A model generated the notes under the pieces. That model was not told the origin of the DNA. It did no database searches and saw only the letters and a list, made by a program, of their open reading frames with translations. Shown here in pieces: positions 1 through 8,535 of a stretch of 34,374 nt of DNA; within the stretch, counting starts at the first letter, position 1; every line of letters starts with the position of its first letter. This DNA comes from an uncultured Moraxellaceae bacterium. GTDB lineage: Bacteria > Pseudomonadota > Gammaproteobacteria > Pseudomonadales > Moraxellaceae. The DNA lies in assembly GCA_913057715.1 (NCBI GenBank), contig CAJXOR010000015.1, positions 1 through 34,374 on the forward strand, written 5' to 3'. The position numbers and the translations under genes are program-made.

Positions 1-42
1 CTATCCTCTTCGTCGGCAGCGTCAGATGTGTATAAGAGACAG
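1..42 (+). other. Nextera adapter contamination, left end
   Basis: Positions 10-42 match the Illumina Nextera read-1 transposase adapter, ending in the 19-base Tn5 mosaic end AGATGTGTATAAGAGACAG (24-42). Positions 2-9 (TATCCTCT) match the Nextera i5 index S503/N503 as I recall it, and position 1 is the last base of the P5 primer. This is library DNA, not genome. Genomic sequence starts at 43. Confidence 0.98.
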
Positions 43-85
43 GATTTTAACTTTTTATATTCGATCCTTCTTGAGGGTTAATGGG
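43..85 (-). other. Start of a second integron cassette, cut by contig end
   Basis: Read on the minus strand, this short stretch follows the attC site and so should be the 5' end of the next gene cassette. It contains an SD-like AGAAGGA but no ATG before the adapter. Nothing more can be said about its gene. Confidence 0.4.
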
Positions 86-169
86 GTATAACGCTTGCAG
101 CATGCGCGCCTACGAAATGAAGCCGAAGGCGCAATGTAGTAGGCGTCGCCGTGCCTGCACTTGTTAAAT
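86..169 (-). other. attC recombination site of integron cassette
   Basis: This is an 84-bp imperfect palindrome just downstream of the small minus-strand gene. In minus orientation the R'' box is ATTTAAC (fits RYYYAAC) and the R' box is GTTATAC (one departure from GTTRRRY). The two arms share the core order TAAC, three bases, TGCAG, a variable part, then GCCTAC, with unpaired bases on one arm as in real attC sites. The loop between the arms is about 28 bases. Position, size and arm structure together support attC; the R' mismatch is the weak point. Confidence 0.8.
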
Positions 170-173
170 GCTT

Positions 174-494
174 TTAATTGCATTTTCCATAGTACTTCTC
201 TAGCACGCTACCTTTTGAGAGCCAAAACTCTTCAACCCAAACTTTAGTTTCAGAGTCGGCTGATATGTTATAGATGTCTTTCATGCCATAACTTTCGTAA
301 TCTCCGACCAGAGTATCTCCCTCTGATGGGTCATTACCGCCATACCATTCAAGAAGCGCATATCCCATTGTTGTTTCGACGATGTAATAATCGCATCCTG
401 GCTTATATAGGACTACTACGCCCTTTGCCGCATTAACAGATAGAGAAAATGTAAGCAGAACACTGGCTATACATATACCGATAATTTTTCTCAT
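174..494 (-). CDS. Cassette-borne small secreted protein, unknown function
   Basis: A 106-residue protein starting MRKIIGICIASVLLTFSLSVNA, a clear Sec signal peptide (charged n-region, hydrophobic core, cleavage after VNA). The mature part is about 84 residues, acidic and aromatic, with two cysteines (one in PGCDYY, one two residues from the C-terminus) that could form a disulfide. An upstream in-frame ATG at 512 lies in the recombination core; I prefer the ATG at 494 because an ideal AAGGAGG sits five bases before it. The gene fills the cassette between the attI-side core (511-517) and the attC (86-169), the standard one-gene cassette layout. It probably exports a small periplasmic or secreted protein. 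I do not recognise the family. Confidence 0.85.
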   Translation of the reverse strand: MRKIIGICIASVLLTFSLSVNAAKGVVVLYKPGCDYYIVETTMGYALLEWYGGNDPSEGDTLVGDYESYGMKDIYNISADSETKVWVEEFWLSKGSVLEKYYGKCN

Positions 495-665
495 TACGCC
501 CTCCTTGGGCATTTAACAAGTAGATAGTTAGTTTCTCACCATCATAGCGCTCGATCGAATAAAAAACCAAGTCAAATCCATTATCAACCAACCAAAGCAC
601 CCAACCTATTGATAAGTATAGCTTTGTCTTACTAAATCATTCAGGATATCATTTAATAATTTTAG
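495..665. promoter_or_regulatory. Putative attI / cassette junction and divergent promoter region
   Basis: The sequence between the first cassette gene and the integrase should hold attI and the promoters for both. On the minus strand GTTAAAT at 517-511 fits the GTTRRRY core and is the same heptamer as the cassette's own R'' box reversed, so the cassette boundary is probably here. The rest (518-665) is AT-rich. I saw no LexA-type CTGT-N8-ACAG box, and the cassette promoter cannot be placed by eye. Confidence 0.55.
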
Positions 666-1994
666 ATGTGCGGAAACTCTCTATTATTTATGATAATCCT
701 GCCTAAGGCTCTTCTATACAAGTATGACAAGTGGCTAGTCAATGAGCGCATTGACCCGGCCAGTCATAGCGAGTACAAAAAGTGGCTAAGGTATTATCTG
801 GACTTTTGTAAAAAGCACTCGCACCCTTATTTAGATTCAATCAGTCTGGATCTGTTTGCTACTAAGCTTGCAAGTAAAGCTCAAAGCACGCTCCAAATCA
901 GTCAAGCCTTGAACGCGGTAAATTTGTACTTCAGCATGGCCAGCTCATCTGCCACCGCTCAAGCGCCCAATCGAAATCATGTCTTAACTTCAAACGCGCA
1001 AACAGGCGCACCGACCGACCGCAAGTCTTCAGGCTGGGGCGATGAACTAACTAAGCTCGCTCAAGAAATCCAGTTACGGCATTATTCACCCAAGACCCTG
1101 TCTAACTACAGTAGTTGGGTCAAAAAGTTCTGCACCTTTACTCAAACCAAGGACCCCGCATTGCTAGTAACTGAGGATGTAAAGAGCTTTTTGACATGGC
1201 TAGCCACCGAAAGAAAAGTAGCAGCTTCAACCCAAAATCAAGCATTTAATGCGCTGTTGTTCTTTTATCGTCATGTTCTTGGCAAAGAGTTCGGGAAAGT
1301 TGAAGGTGTGGTACGCGCTAAGCGGCGTAACTATATCCCCGTGGTGTTGTCACGCCCTGAGATTGACACTGTAGTAAGCAAGTTAGAACCGCCATTTGAT
1401 CTCGTGGTAAAACTGCTCTATGGCTGTGGCCTGCGCATCTCAGAGTGTCTTGAACTCAGAGTCAGCGCCTTTAATCTACACATGGGCGTGCTCACCATTC
1501 ATAACGGCAAAGGAGGCAAAGATAGAACAGTACCCCTGCCTCAGTCCTTGACCGCTCAAATTGAAGCTCAGCTTCAGAGTGTGCGTTCTGTCTTAGATAA
1601 AGACTTGGCACATGGGCATTTTGCTGGGACTTTCCTGCTAAATTCCCTGGAGCGCAAGTACCCCAGTGCCCCTAAAGAGTTCACTTGGCAGTGGTTTTTT
1701 CCAGCCAAACAACTCACTAAAGTCGCAGACAAAAATCAATATAGGCGTTACCACTTGCATGTGTCACATGTGAATAAAGCAATTAAAAAAGCTGCAGGAG
1801 CTGCTGCGCTAACAAAGCGTGTGACGGCGCATACTTTTAGACACAGCTTTGCAAGTCACCTGCTTCAAGCAAACTTCGACATAAGGACAATTCAGCAGCT
1901 GCTTGGACACAGCAGTGTGCAAACAACCATGATCTACACGCACACACTCAAAGGCACAACCAATAAAGAGCCGCTAAGTCCGCTGGATTTTTAA
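666..1994 (+). CDS. intI: Integron integrase with extra N-terminal domain
   Basis: A 442-residue tyrosine recombinase that recombines attC cassettes at attI. Catalytic residues visible are R257 (GCGLRISE), the K282/K285 region (GKGGKDR), H389 and R392 (TAHTFRHSF), H415 (LLGHSS) and Y424 (MIYTH). The IntI-specific insertion, absent from XerC/D, is at about 326-350 (LERKYPSAPKEFTWQWFFPA), and the C-terminus ends in SPLDF as in class 1 IntI. Usual IntI length is about 320-340; here about 110 residues precede the normal start of the core-binding domain (LRHYSPKT). That extension (WLRYYLDFCKK and following) looks like a second SAM-like core-binding domain. The start at 666 has no good SD; M9 (690) is an alternative. 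It is transcribed away from the cassettes, as in integrons. Confidence 0.93.
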   Translation: MCGNSLLFMIILPKALLYKYDKWLVNERIDPASHSEYKKWLRYYLDFCKKHSHPYLDSISLDLFATKLASKAQSTLQISQALNAVNLYFSMASSSATAQAPNRNHVLTSNAQTGAPTDRKSSGWGDELTKLAQEIQLRHYSPKTLSNYSSWVKKFCTFTQTKDPALLVTEDVKSFLTWLATERKVAASTQNQAFNALLFFYRHVLGKEFGKVEGVVRAKRRNYIPVVLSRPEIDTVVSKLEPPFDLVVKLLYGCGLRISECLELRVSAFNLHMGVLTIHNGKGGKDRTVPLPQSLTAQIEAQLQSVRSVLDKDLAHGHFAGTFLLNSLERKYPSAPKEFTWQWFFPAKQLTKVADKNQYRRYHLHVSHVNKAIKKAAGAAALTKRVTAHTFRHSFASHLLQANFDIRTIQQLLGHSSVQTTMIYTHTLKGTTNKEPLSPLDF

Positions 1995-2172
1995 ACCTGA
2001 GAGATTAGACCCTTTAGAGCTGCTCTTAAACAAAAACGGCGCGCCTGCTCAAAGACATATTCACTCAGCTCTGCGTTTTGGGATAGGTGATGAAGACTGT
2101 AGCTACGTCATCATGAGCATAAAACAGAGTAAAAAGCTGAAAGCTAATCTATCTGAAAATCAGGATCAGCAA
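1995..2172. other. Gap between integrase and tRNA terminator
   Basis: No ORF, repeat or hairpin stands out in this stretch. It is AT-rich, like the integron. No second attachment-site copy of the tRNA 3' end is visible here. Confidence 0.6.
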
Positions 2173-2209
2173 AAACAAATAACCCGCCTTTCGGCGGGTT
2201 TATTTGTTT
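2173..2209 (-). terminator. Terminator of tRNA-Asn, bidirectional in form
   Basis: A strong hairpin: AACCCGCC (2181-2188), loop TTTC, GGCGGGTT (2193-2200), extended after a one-base bulge by AAACAAAT pairing with ATTTGTTT. It lies 17 bases past the 3' end of the minus-strand tRNA and is flanked by A/T tracts on both sides, so it may also stop the integrase transcript. Confidence 0.8.
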
Positions 2210-2225
2210 GATCCGAAGATCGTAT

Positions 2226-2301
2226 TGGCTCTCCAACCTGGGCTCGAACCAGGGACACAAGGATTAACAGTCCTTTGCTCTACCAACTGAGCTATTGGAG
2301 A
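2226..2301 (-). tRNA. tRNA-Asn (anticodon GTT)
   Basis: Read on the minus strand, a complete 76-nt cloverleaf: acceptor TCTCCAA pairing with TTGGAGA, discriminator G, genome-encoded CCA, D-loop AGCTCAGTTGGTAGAGC, anticodon loop CTGTTAA with anticodon GTT, and T-arm GGTTCGAGCC. It sits between the integron integrase and the aspartate aminotransferase and has its own promoter upstream (2357-2385). Confidence 0.97.
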
Positions 2302-2356
2302 ATAACTGATTTACTGCTCTGAGCTAAACGCTAGCTTTGATCAGCAAGTGGTGGGC

Positions 2357-2385
2357 ATTTTAGAAACCTGGCGCCACCACGTCAA
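2357..2385 (-). promoter_or_regulatory. Sigma70-type promoter for tRNA-Asn
   Basis: On the minus strand TTGACG (2385-2380), a 17-base spacer and TAAAAT (2362-2357) form a near-consensus promoter. Transcription would start about 50 bases before the mature tRNA 5' end. The -10 overlaps one copy of the recurrent AAATGYC heptamer. Confidence 0.72.
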
Positions 2386-2398
2386 CCCTTTTTTCAGA

Positions 2399-3595
2399 TT
2401 AAACTTCTAAAACTGCGGTCGCTTTTTTGATGCGCGCCAGCGCTTCTGTGAGCACGCTGTCACCGGTCGCGTACGATATGCGCATGTACCCACCCAAACC
2501 AAAGGCATCGCCCGGTACGACCGCCACACCCGCGTTCTCAAGCAGCCAGTTAGAGAACTCCGTGCAGCTCGACATACCCGCCGCTTTAATCAGCGATTTG
2601 ATGTTGGCGTAAGCATAAAACGCGCCGTCCGCTGGCAGACAGCTGATGCCGGGGATTGCGTTTAATCCTTCGACCACCAAGTCATGACGTCGCTTGAAGG
2701 CTTCGATCATGGGCTCAAGTACAGACTGGTCGCCATTTAGGGCGGCAACAGCGGCTTTTTGTGAGATCGAGGTCGGGTTAGAAGTCGACTGCGACTGCAC
2801 TTTCTTCATCGCTTTGATCAGCTTTTCTGGGCCCGCTGCGTAGCCAATGCGCCAGCCAGTCATGGCATAGGCTTTAGAGACGCCATTTAGCACCAGCGTG
2901 CGGTCGTACAGCTCAGGGCAGACGCTCACGATGTTGTCAAAGTCCTCACCCGTCCAGCGGATGTGCTCGTACATGTCGTCGGTGGCGATGAACACGTGCG
3001 GGTTGGCTTTGAGCACTTCGGCTAGCGCCAGCAGCTCCTCCTTCGTGTAGATCATGCCGGTGGGGTTCGATGGGCTGTTGATCACCAAGAGCTTGGTTTT
3101 GGGCGTGATCGCCGCTTTGAGCTGCTCTGGGGTGATCTTGAACTGCGCTTCCTCTTCACACTTGACGATCACCGGCACGCCGCCTGCGATCAGCACCATG
3201 TCGGGGTAGCTCACCCAATAAGGCGCCGGGATGATTACCTCGTCGCCCGGGTTGATGAAGGCTTGAGCCATGTTGAAAAATGACTGCTTGCCCCCGCATG
3301 ACACCAGGATCTGGTCTGCTTTGTAATCTAAGCCGTTGTCACGTTTGAACTTATCGATGATCGCTTTTTTGAGCTCAGGGATACCGTCGACAGCCGTGTA
3401 CTTGGTGAAGCCCGCGTTGATCGCGTCAATCGCAGCTTGTTTGGCAAACTCTGGGGTATCAAAATCCGGCTCGCCCGCACCCAAACCGATGATGTCTTTA
3501 CCCGCAGCTTTAAGCTCAGCGGCTTTGTTGGTGACGGCTAGGGTCGGTGAGGGCTTGATGGCGTTTACGCGGTCAGATAGGACGATCTCGGTCAT
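2399..3595 (-). CDS. aspC: Aspartate aminotransferase, subgroup Ib (PLP-dependent)
   Basis: A 398-residue class I/II aminotransferase, the usual length, likely interconverting aspartate/2-oxoglutarate and oxaloacetate/glutamate in the cytosol. PLP-binding lysine is K241 in the motif GVSKAYAMTGWRIGY. Other family marks: GEPDFDTP near the N-terminus, Asn in SPSNPTG (about 177), TDDMYE (about 205-210) for the pyridine N and stacking Tyr, and the substrate-carboxylate Arg in GYMRISYA near the C-terminus. Motif spacing fits the Ib (Thermus/Rhizobium-like) subgroup rather than E. coli AspC (Ia). Some Ib enzymes also accept prephenate, so exact substrate range is inferred. It stands alone; the tRNA promoter begins 14 bases after its stop and no separate terminator is obvious. 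Confidence 0.92.
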   Translation of the reverse strand: MTEIVLSDRVNAIKPSPTLAVTNKAAELKAAGKDIIGLGAGEPDFDTPEFAKQAAIDAINAGFTKYTAVDGIPELKKAIIDKFKRDNGLDYKADQILVSCGGKQSFFNMAQAFINPGDEVIIPAPYWVSYPDMVLIAGGVPVIVKCEEEAQFKITPEQLKAAITPKTKLLVINSPSNPTGMIYTKEELLALAEVLKANPHVFIATDDMYEHIRWTGEDFDNIVSVCPELYDRTLVLNGVSKAYAMTGWRIGYAAGPEKLIKAMKKVQSQSTSNPTSISQKAAVAALNGDQSVLEPMIEAFKRRHDLVVEGLNAIPGISCLPADGAFYAYANIKSLIKAAGMSSCTEFSNWLLENAGVAVVPGDAFGLGGYMRISYATGDSVLTEALARIKKATAVLEV

Positions 3596-4076
3596 GGGTC
3601 AATACCGTAAGCAAAAGTGCGGCAAGTATAGCATCGCTACTGCGTTGACTAGCATGGATGCAAAGTTTTGAAACGAAAAGTTCGCAGGATTTGGTGCGCC
3701 AGTTTTATGAGCAAAATGTCAGCGCTGGTTGGGGTTGCCTAAGTGCTCGGATTTAGCTCGGCTTGAGGGTGGGTCGTTGGTTGGGTTTAGCGCGGTGAAG
3801 TTGGTGCTGCGAAGGTGATTGGTTTGATGGCGGATTGGATGGCTGGTTTTTTTGGGTTGTTTAGTGGAGCGAAGTGAATACTAGCGAGGAGGGGGTAATT
3901 GTTGGTGGGGCGGGCTGAGTAACTGAGGTAAATGAGCTAAATGAGATCTGCTTCAAGGGTCGGCTGGTTCGGTTTTGATCAGGAGTTGTGATGGCGCTTT
4001 GATTATGGATTTTGGTTGATCGATTTAGGCTCAAGATTTTGGTATGTGGGTTTATAGCTTGGGTTAATCGCCAGAT
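3596..4076. other. Gene-free gap with strong G+T strand bias
   Basis: About 480 bases with no ORF of useful length on either strand. From roughly 3725 to 4060 the plus strand is strikingly rich in G and T (many GGTTG, TTGGT, GGGTT runs) and poor in C. One AAATGTC heptamer is at 3714-3720 and another copy (GGCATTT) lies just beyond, at 4172-4178. I see no RNA gene; it may be a decayed gene or an unrecognised untranslated region. Confidence 0.5.
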
Positions 4077-4104
4077 AAAAAAACACCGCCGGTTTAGGGC
4101 GGTG
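4077..4104 (-). terminator. Rho-independent terminator of gcvP
   Basis: On the minus strand a 7-bp stem (CACCGCC / GGCGGTG, 7-base loop) is followed by seven T residues. It lies 80 bases beyond the gcvP stop codon. Confidence 0.85.
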
Positions 4105-4183
4105 GTTTGATGGCTATCGATCGTCTCTGACGAGACCTAAAATTGAGTTATGTCAGAGGTGGGATCGGGGAGGCATTTTGAGG

Positions 4184-7051
4184 TTAGGCAGCTGAGTCGC
4201 TCATGTACTCGGTTTCGTAGTTTTCAATCCCCGGACAAGAGCAAATCAGGTTTTTATCGCCATACACGTCGTCGATGCGTTTTACCGAGGGCCAGAACTT
4301 GTTGGCAGCGACATAGGGCAGAGGGTAGATCGCCGCTTCAGCTGCGTACGGGTAGCTCCAGTCGAGCAGCTCGGCTTGGGTGTGCGGCGCGTTTTTGAGC
4401 AGGTTGTTCTCTGCGTCCACTTTGCCGGCTTCAACCTCGCTGATCTCAGCACGGATCGAGATCAGCGCGTCGATGAACCGGTCCAGCTCAGCTTTAGACT
4501 CCGACTCGGTGGGCTCAATCATGAGGGTGCCAGCAACCGGGAAGCTCATGGTGGGGGAGTGAAAACCGTAGTCCTGCAGGCGCTTAGCGACGTCGGATTC
4601 GGTGATCCCGCTGGCCTCTTTGACCGGACGCAGATCGATGATGCACTCATGCGCGACGCGGCCGCTTGAGCCAGTGTAGAGCACCGGAAATGCCTCTTTG
4701 ATCCGGCCAGCGAAGTAGTTGGCGTTTAGCAAGGCAGCTTGTGTGGCTTGGGTTAAGCCAGTTCCGCCCATCATGGTGATGTACATCCAGGTGATCGGCA
4801 GGATCGAAGCTGAACCAAAGGGCGCAGCCGATACCGCACCAACTCCGGCTACCGCGCCTGGGACTTCTGAAACCACGTGGTTCGCCATGTAAGGCGCTAG
4901 GTGCGACTTCATGCCGATCGGTCCCATGCCGGGGCCGCCGCCGCCATGCGGGATACAAAAGGTTTTGTGTAGGTTCATGTGCAGTACGTCGGCGCCGACT
5001 TCAGCGGGCTGCATGATCCCGACTTGAGCGTTCATGTTGGCGCCGTCCATGTACACCTGACCGCCCGCATCATGGATGATCTGGCACATATCACGCACGC
5101 CGGTTTCAAACACGCCGTGAGTCGATGGGTAAGTGATCATGAGCGCGCCGACATGACCTTCGTGTTTTTCGCACTTGGCTTTTAAGTCTTCAATATCGAC
5201 GTTGCCTGCTTCATCGGTCGCGACCACGACCACTTTCATGCCGAGCATGTTGGCGGTGGCCGGGTTAGTGCCGTGCGCTGATTTGGGGATCAAACAGACG
5301 TCGCGGTGCGTGTCGCCGCGCGCGTCGTGATAGCGGCGGATCGCAAGCAATCCGGCGTACTCGCCCTGTGCGCCAGAGTTAGGCTGCATAGATATCTCAT
5401 CGAACCCGGTGATCGCTTTGAGCTGGTCCTCAAGCTCGGCGATCATGCCTAAGTAACCGGTGACCTGATCGCGCGGGGCAAAGGGGTGAACCTGAGAGAA
5501 CTCAGGCCATGACACCGGCATCATCTCACTCGTTGCGTTTAGTTTCATGGTGCAGCTGCCCAAGCTGATCATGCTGTGGTTCATCGCCAGATCTTTGTTT
5601 TCCAGGCGCTTGAGGTAACGCAGCATCTCATGCTCAGTATGGTATGAATTAAATACTGGGTGGGTCAGGATCGCATCGGTACGCAGGTAAGACTCAGGCA
5701 AAGCCGACTTGGGCGTGCCCAGTTTGGCTTCACTGCCGATAAACAGCTCAGTCAGTTTGGCAAAGCCGATTGCGTCGCTGGCCTCATGGAAGCTCAGTGC
5801 CAATACCGTGTCGCTCACTTTGCGCAGGTTGTAGCCAGCAACGGCGGCATTTTTCAGGACCTGATCGGCGTGACACTCAACCAGCACCGTATCAAAAAAG
5901 TGATCGTGTACGACTTTAAGACCGGCGGATTTGGCGGCCTCGCTAAAGGCGCTCGCCAGCATGTGGATACGGGTGGCGATGCGCTTCAAACCAACTGGAC
6001 CGTGGTAAACCGCATACATACCGGCGATGTTGGCGAGAAGCACCTGAGAGGTACAGATGTTCGAGGTCGCCTTTTCGCGGCGGATGTGTTGTTCACGGGT
6101 TTGCAGCGCCATGCGCAGCGCCATGTTGCCAGCCGCGTCGCGCGATACGCCGATCATACGGCCAGGTGCGCTGCGTTTGTGCTCATCGGTAAAGGCAAAG
6201 TAGGCAGCGTGTGGGCCGCCGAAACCCATGGGTACGCCAAAGCGCTGAGTTGAGCCAAGCGCGACGTCGGCGCCCATGCTACCTGGGGATTTGAGCAGCA
6301 CCAGACTCATGATATCGGCGGCCACGATCGCGATGGTTTTGTTGGCTTTGACTGCCGAGATCACCTCGGTTAGATCGACGATGTCGCCGTCGACGCCGGG
6401 GTAGCTGAAGATCGCGCCAAAGTACTCACCCTCTTCGGCCTTAACTAACGTGCCAATCACCAGCTCGAAACCAAAGTACTGAGCGCGGGTTTTGATCACA
6501 TCGATGGTTTGCGGGAGTAGGCGGTTGTCGACAAAAAAGCGGTTAGATTTGCACTTGCTGACGCGCTTAGCCATCGCCATCGCTTCAGCCGCCGCGGTGG
6601 CTTCGTCTAGCAAACTTGCGCCCGCCATCGGCAGGCCGGTTAAGTCGATGCACACTTGCTGAAAGTTCAGTAGTGCCTCAAGACGACCTTGCGCGATCTC
6701 GGCTTGGTAGGGAGTATAGGCTGTATACCAACCGGGGTTTTCCAGCACGTTGCGCTGGATCACGTGCGGCATCTTGGTGGGGTGGTAGCCCATGCCGATA
6801 TAGGATTGGTTGACCGTGATCTGATCGGCGTAAGTGCGAAGCTTGGCAAGCGCATCGGTTTCGCTGATCGCACCGGGCAGATCCAGCGGCGCTGGGATAC
6901 GGATCGCCTCCGGCACCACTTGCTCCATAAACGCCTCCATGCTGTCAAACCCAAGTGATTTGAGCTGAGCTTCCTGCTCAGTCGCACTTGTGCCAATGTG
7001 GCGGCTGATAAACTCATCCGCGTTGAACAGCTCGGTAAACGTCACGGTCAT
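4184..7051 (-). CDS. gcvP: Glycine dehydrogenase (decarboxylating), P protein
   Basis: A 955-residue homodimer-type P protein (E. coli GcvP is 957). It decarboxylates glycine and passes the aminomethyl group to the lipoyl arm of GcvH. The PLP lysine is K696 in [17 protein letters not shown]; the N-terminal half carries FISRHIG and SYIGMGYH, and the C-terminal half GSCTMKLNA and [10 protein letters not shown], both typical of the fused alpha-beta form. An ORF start exists 36 bases upstream (7087), but the ATG at 7051 gives the conserved [14 protein letters not shown] start and follows a GGAG. It is separated from gcvT-gcvH by a nitroreductase gene and a 209-base leader. Confidence 0.97.
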   Translation of the reverse strand: MTVTFTELFNADEFISRHIGTSATEQEAQLKSLGFDSMEAFMEQVVPEAIRIPAPLDLPGAISETDALAKLRTYADQITVNQSYIGMGYHPTKMPHVIQRNVLENPGWYTAYTPYQAEIAQGRLEALLNFQQVCIDLTGLPMAGASLLDEATAAAEAMAMAKRVSKCKSNRFFVDNRLLPQTIDVIKTRAQYFGFELVIGTLVKAEEGEYFGAIFSYPGVDGDIVDLTEVISAVKANKTIAIVAADIMSLVLLKSPGSMGADVALGSTQRFGVPMGFGGPHAAYFAFTDEHKRSAPGRMIGVSRDAAGNMALRMALQTREQHIRREKATSNICTSQVLLANIAGMYAVYHGPVGLKRIATRIHMLASAFSEAAKSAGLKVVHDHFFDTVLVECHADQVLKNAAVAGYNLRKVSDTVLALSFHEASDAIGFAKLTELFIGSEAKLGTPKSALPESYLRTDAILTHPVFNSYHTEHEMLRYLKRLENKDLAMNHSMISLGSCTMKLNATSEMMPVSWPEFSQVHPFAPRDQVTGYLGMIAELEDQLKAITGFDEISMQPNSGAQGEYAGLLAIRRYHDARGDTHRDVCLIPKSAHGTNPATANMLGMKVVVVATDEAGNVDIEDLKAKCEKHEGHVGALMITYPSTHGVFETGVRDMCQIIHDAGGQVYMDGANMNAQVGIMQPAEVGADVLHMNLHKTFCIPHGGGGPGMGPIGMKSHLAPYMANHVVSEVPGAVAGVGAVSAAPFGSASILPITWMYITMMGGTGLTQATQAALLNANYFAGRIKEAFPVLYTGSSGRVAHECIIDLRPVKEASGITESDVAKRLQDYGFHSPTMSFPVAGTLMIEPTESESKAELDRFIDALISIRAEISEVEAGKVDAENNLLKNAPHTQAELLDWSYPYAAEAAIYPLPYVAANKFWPSVKRIDDVYGDKNLICSCPGIENYETEYMSDSAA

Positions 7052-7260
7052 AAACCTAAACTCCAGTTGATAAATGTCAGTCTTCAAAATTTTAAAAAAG
7101 GTTGATACTCGCCGCTCGGGCGTAATTCAAATCGCGCTGATCCGCACCCAAAATGGGTGCTAACGACTGCTAAAGTCGATCGCTATCAATCAACAACCCC
7201 GCTCGTGGTTACTTGATTGAGCGGGGACGGTGATCAGCAGTCGTCTGGCTGGTTAAAAAA
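7052..7260 (-). promoter_or_regulatory. gcvP leader with three consecutive hairpins
   Basis: Between the nitroreductase stop and gcvP, the minus strand can form three hairpins in a row: CCCCGCTC / GAGCGGGG (7197-7204 with 7219-7226), CGACT / AGTCG (about 7163-7177), and GCACCC / GGGTGC (7144-7160). The first lacks a T-tract, so it is not a classical terminator. CAATCAA and TTGATTG near the first stem allow an alternative pairing. No second glycine aptamer is visible. Candidate attenuation, processing or promoter region; function inferred only. Confidence 0.45.
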
Positions 7261-8112
7261 TCAAACCACCTTGATAAAGCGCTCGCGCTCAAAGCGGAAC
7301 TGATCGTGGTAAACCCCGCCCTCCGCGCGCTCGCCAGCGCCGATCATCATGGTGATGTGCTGGTGTGAACCTAATCCCAAGATCTTTTTCATGCCCGCTT
7401 CTTCAAATCCGCCCATCGGGCAAGAGTCAAAACCGTGGGCTTTAAAGGCGAGCATGAGGTTTTGCGCGGCAAGACAAGTACTCTTGATTGCCCAGATCTT
7501 GCGGTCATTTTCACTGTAGCTTGGGGCAGGCGTCGGGGCACTGAAGCGGCGCGATAAGCTCACGCCAACTTTTTTAAGGGGGCTGAGCACGTTGAGCGGG
7601 CCGGTCGTAAACTCAGCTGGCACCAGACGCTCGTAGTAGTTTTTCACGATCGCTGGAGGCGGCTGAACCGGCCAGTAATCGAGCATACTAAAGGTGTGCT
7701 CAAGCCAAGTGTCAGTGCGAGCCACGACCGCGATCAGGCGGTTCGAGGTTTTCGCAGCGTTTTGGTTCATACACAGTTTGATCGCCTCTTGGCGCAGCAC
7801 CGTTGACTCGATCACCACAAACTGCCAAGGCTGCAGGTTAGATGAGCTTGGCGCGCGCATGGCCAGATCCAAACAAGCGTCTAGCACCTCATCGGTGATC
7901 ACCGCGTCCGTGAAGCGCTTAACCGAACGCCGCGACTCAGCCACCGCTTTGAATTGAGGTAAAAACTTTTCATAGTTTTTACGGGTCACTTCAGCTTCAG
8001 CCTTCAACACATGCTGGCTCGGGTCGACATTTTGCGCCGCGCCCGTCGCCCGCTGTAGTAGCTTTTTAGCCTGAGCGTCTAAGCTTTGGCCGATCTTGCC
8101 GACTAGACTCAC
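7261..8112 (-). CDS. Nitroreductase-family FMN protein inside the gcv operon
   Basis: A 283-residue protein of the nitroreductase fold (FMN-dependent NAD(P)H oxidoreductases). Family marks are ESRRSVKRF (FMN phosphate contact), APSSSNLQPWQF (flavin binding) and the C-terminal GAGERAEGGVYHDQFRF. About 55 residues precede the core, longer than minimal members. The start is GTG at 8112, directly after the TAA of gcvH (zero gap), so it is translationally coupled to gcvH. The location between gcvH and gcvP implies co-expression with glycine cleavage, but the substrate is unknown; a link to glycine or folate metabolism is only suggested by position. Confidence 0.88.
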   Translation of the reverse strand: MSLVGKIGQSLDAQAKKLLQRATGAAQNVDPSQHVLKAEAEVTRKNYEKFLPQFKAVAESRRSVKRFTDAVITDEVLDACLDLAMRAPSSSNLQPWQFVVIESTVLRQEAIKLCMNQNAAKTSNRLIAVVARTDTWLEHTFSMLDYWPVQPPPAIVKNYYERLVPAEFTTGPLNVLSPLKKVGVSLSRRFSAPTPAPSYSENDRKIWAIKSTCLAAQNLMLAFKAHGFDSCPMGGFEEAGMKKILGLGSHQHITMMIGAGERAEGGVYHDQFRFERERFIKVV

Positions 8113-8493
8113 TTAGAGTGACTCTTCGTATTCGTCAGCGCTCATGAGGTTATCAAGGTCTGCGATGTTGTCAGGCTGAATCTTGAAAAACCAGCCGTCT
8201 TCAAAAGGCGACTCGTTCACGGTTTCAGGAGCGTCGGCCAAGGCTTCGTTAACCTCAATAATCGTGCCGGCAACTGGTGCGTAGATGTCGGAGGCGGCTT
8301 TGACAGATTCAACCACGGCAATCGAGTCCTCAGCTTCCACGTCGGTGCCGGGTTCTGGCAGCTCAACAAACACCACGTCGCCCAGCAAGTCTTGGGCGTG
8401 ATCAGTGATGCCGATGGTTAGGGTGCCGTCGGATTCGGTGCGAACCCACTCGTGAGTGGCGGCGTATTTGAGGTTAGTAGGCAAATCAGACAT
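8113..8493 (-). CDS. gcvH: Glycine cleavage system H protein
   Basis: A 126-residue lipoyl carrier, normal length. The lipoylation site is K65 in [14 protein letters not shown]. It shuttles the aminomethyl group from GcvP to GcvT and electrons to the L protein (lpd, not in this window). The N-terminal THEWVR and C-terminal EDGWFFKIQ motifs are standard. It starts 42 bases after gcvT and abuts the nitroreductase start. Confidence 0.97.
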   Translation of the reverse strand: MSDLPTNLKYAATHEWVRTESDGTLTIGITDHAQDLLGDVVFVELPEPGTDVEAEDSIAVVESVKAASDIYAPVAGTIIEVNEALADAPETVNESPFEDGWFFKIQPDNIADLDNLMSADEYEESL

Positions 8494-8535
8494 GGCGAGT
8501 TCTCTTAAATTAGGTGTATATCAGTGTTAGCAGTA

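Noticed and set aside
24-42. Tn5 mosaic end, which could suggest a transposon
   Set aside because: It is the tagmentation adapter, with index and P5 bases attached, at both contig ends; no transposase is present.
2226-2301. tRNA-Asn as attachment site of an integrative element
   Set aside because: The neighbouring integrase has IntI, not phage/ICE, features, and I found no direct repeat of the tRNA 3' end in the window.
5660-6253. Open frame of 197 codons on the plus strand
   Set aside because: It lies wholly opposite gcvP, which has full family motifs; a shadow of codon bias.
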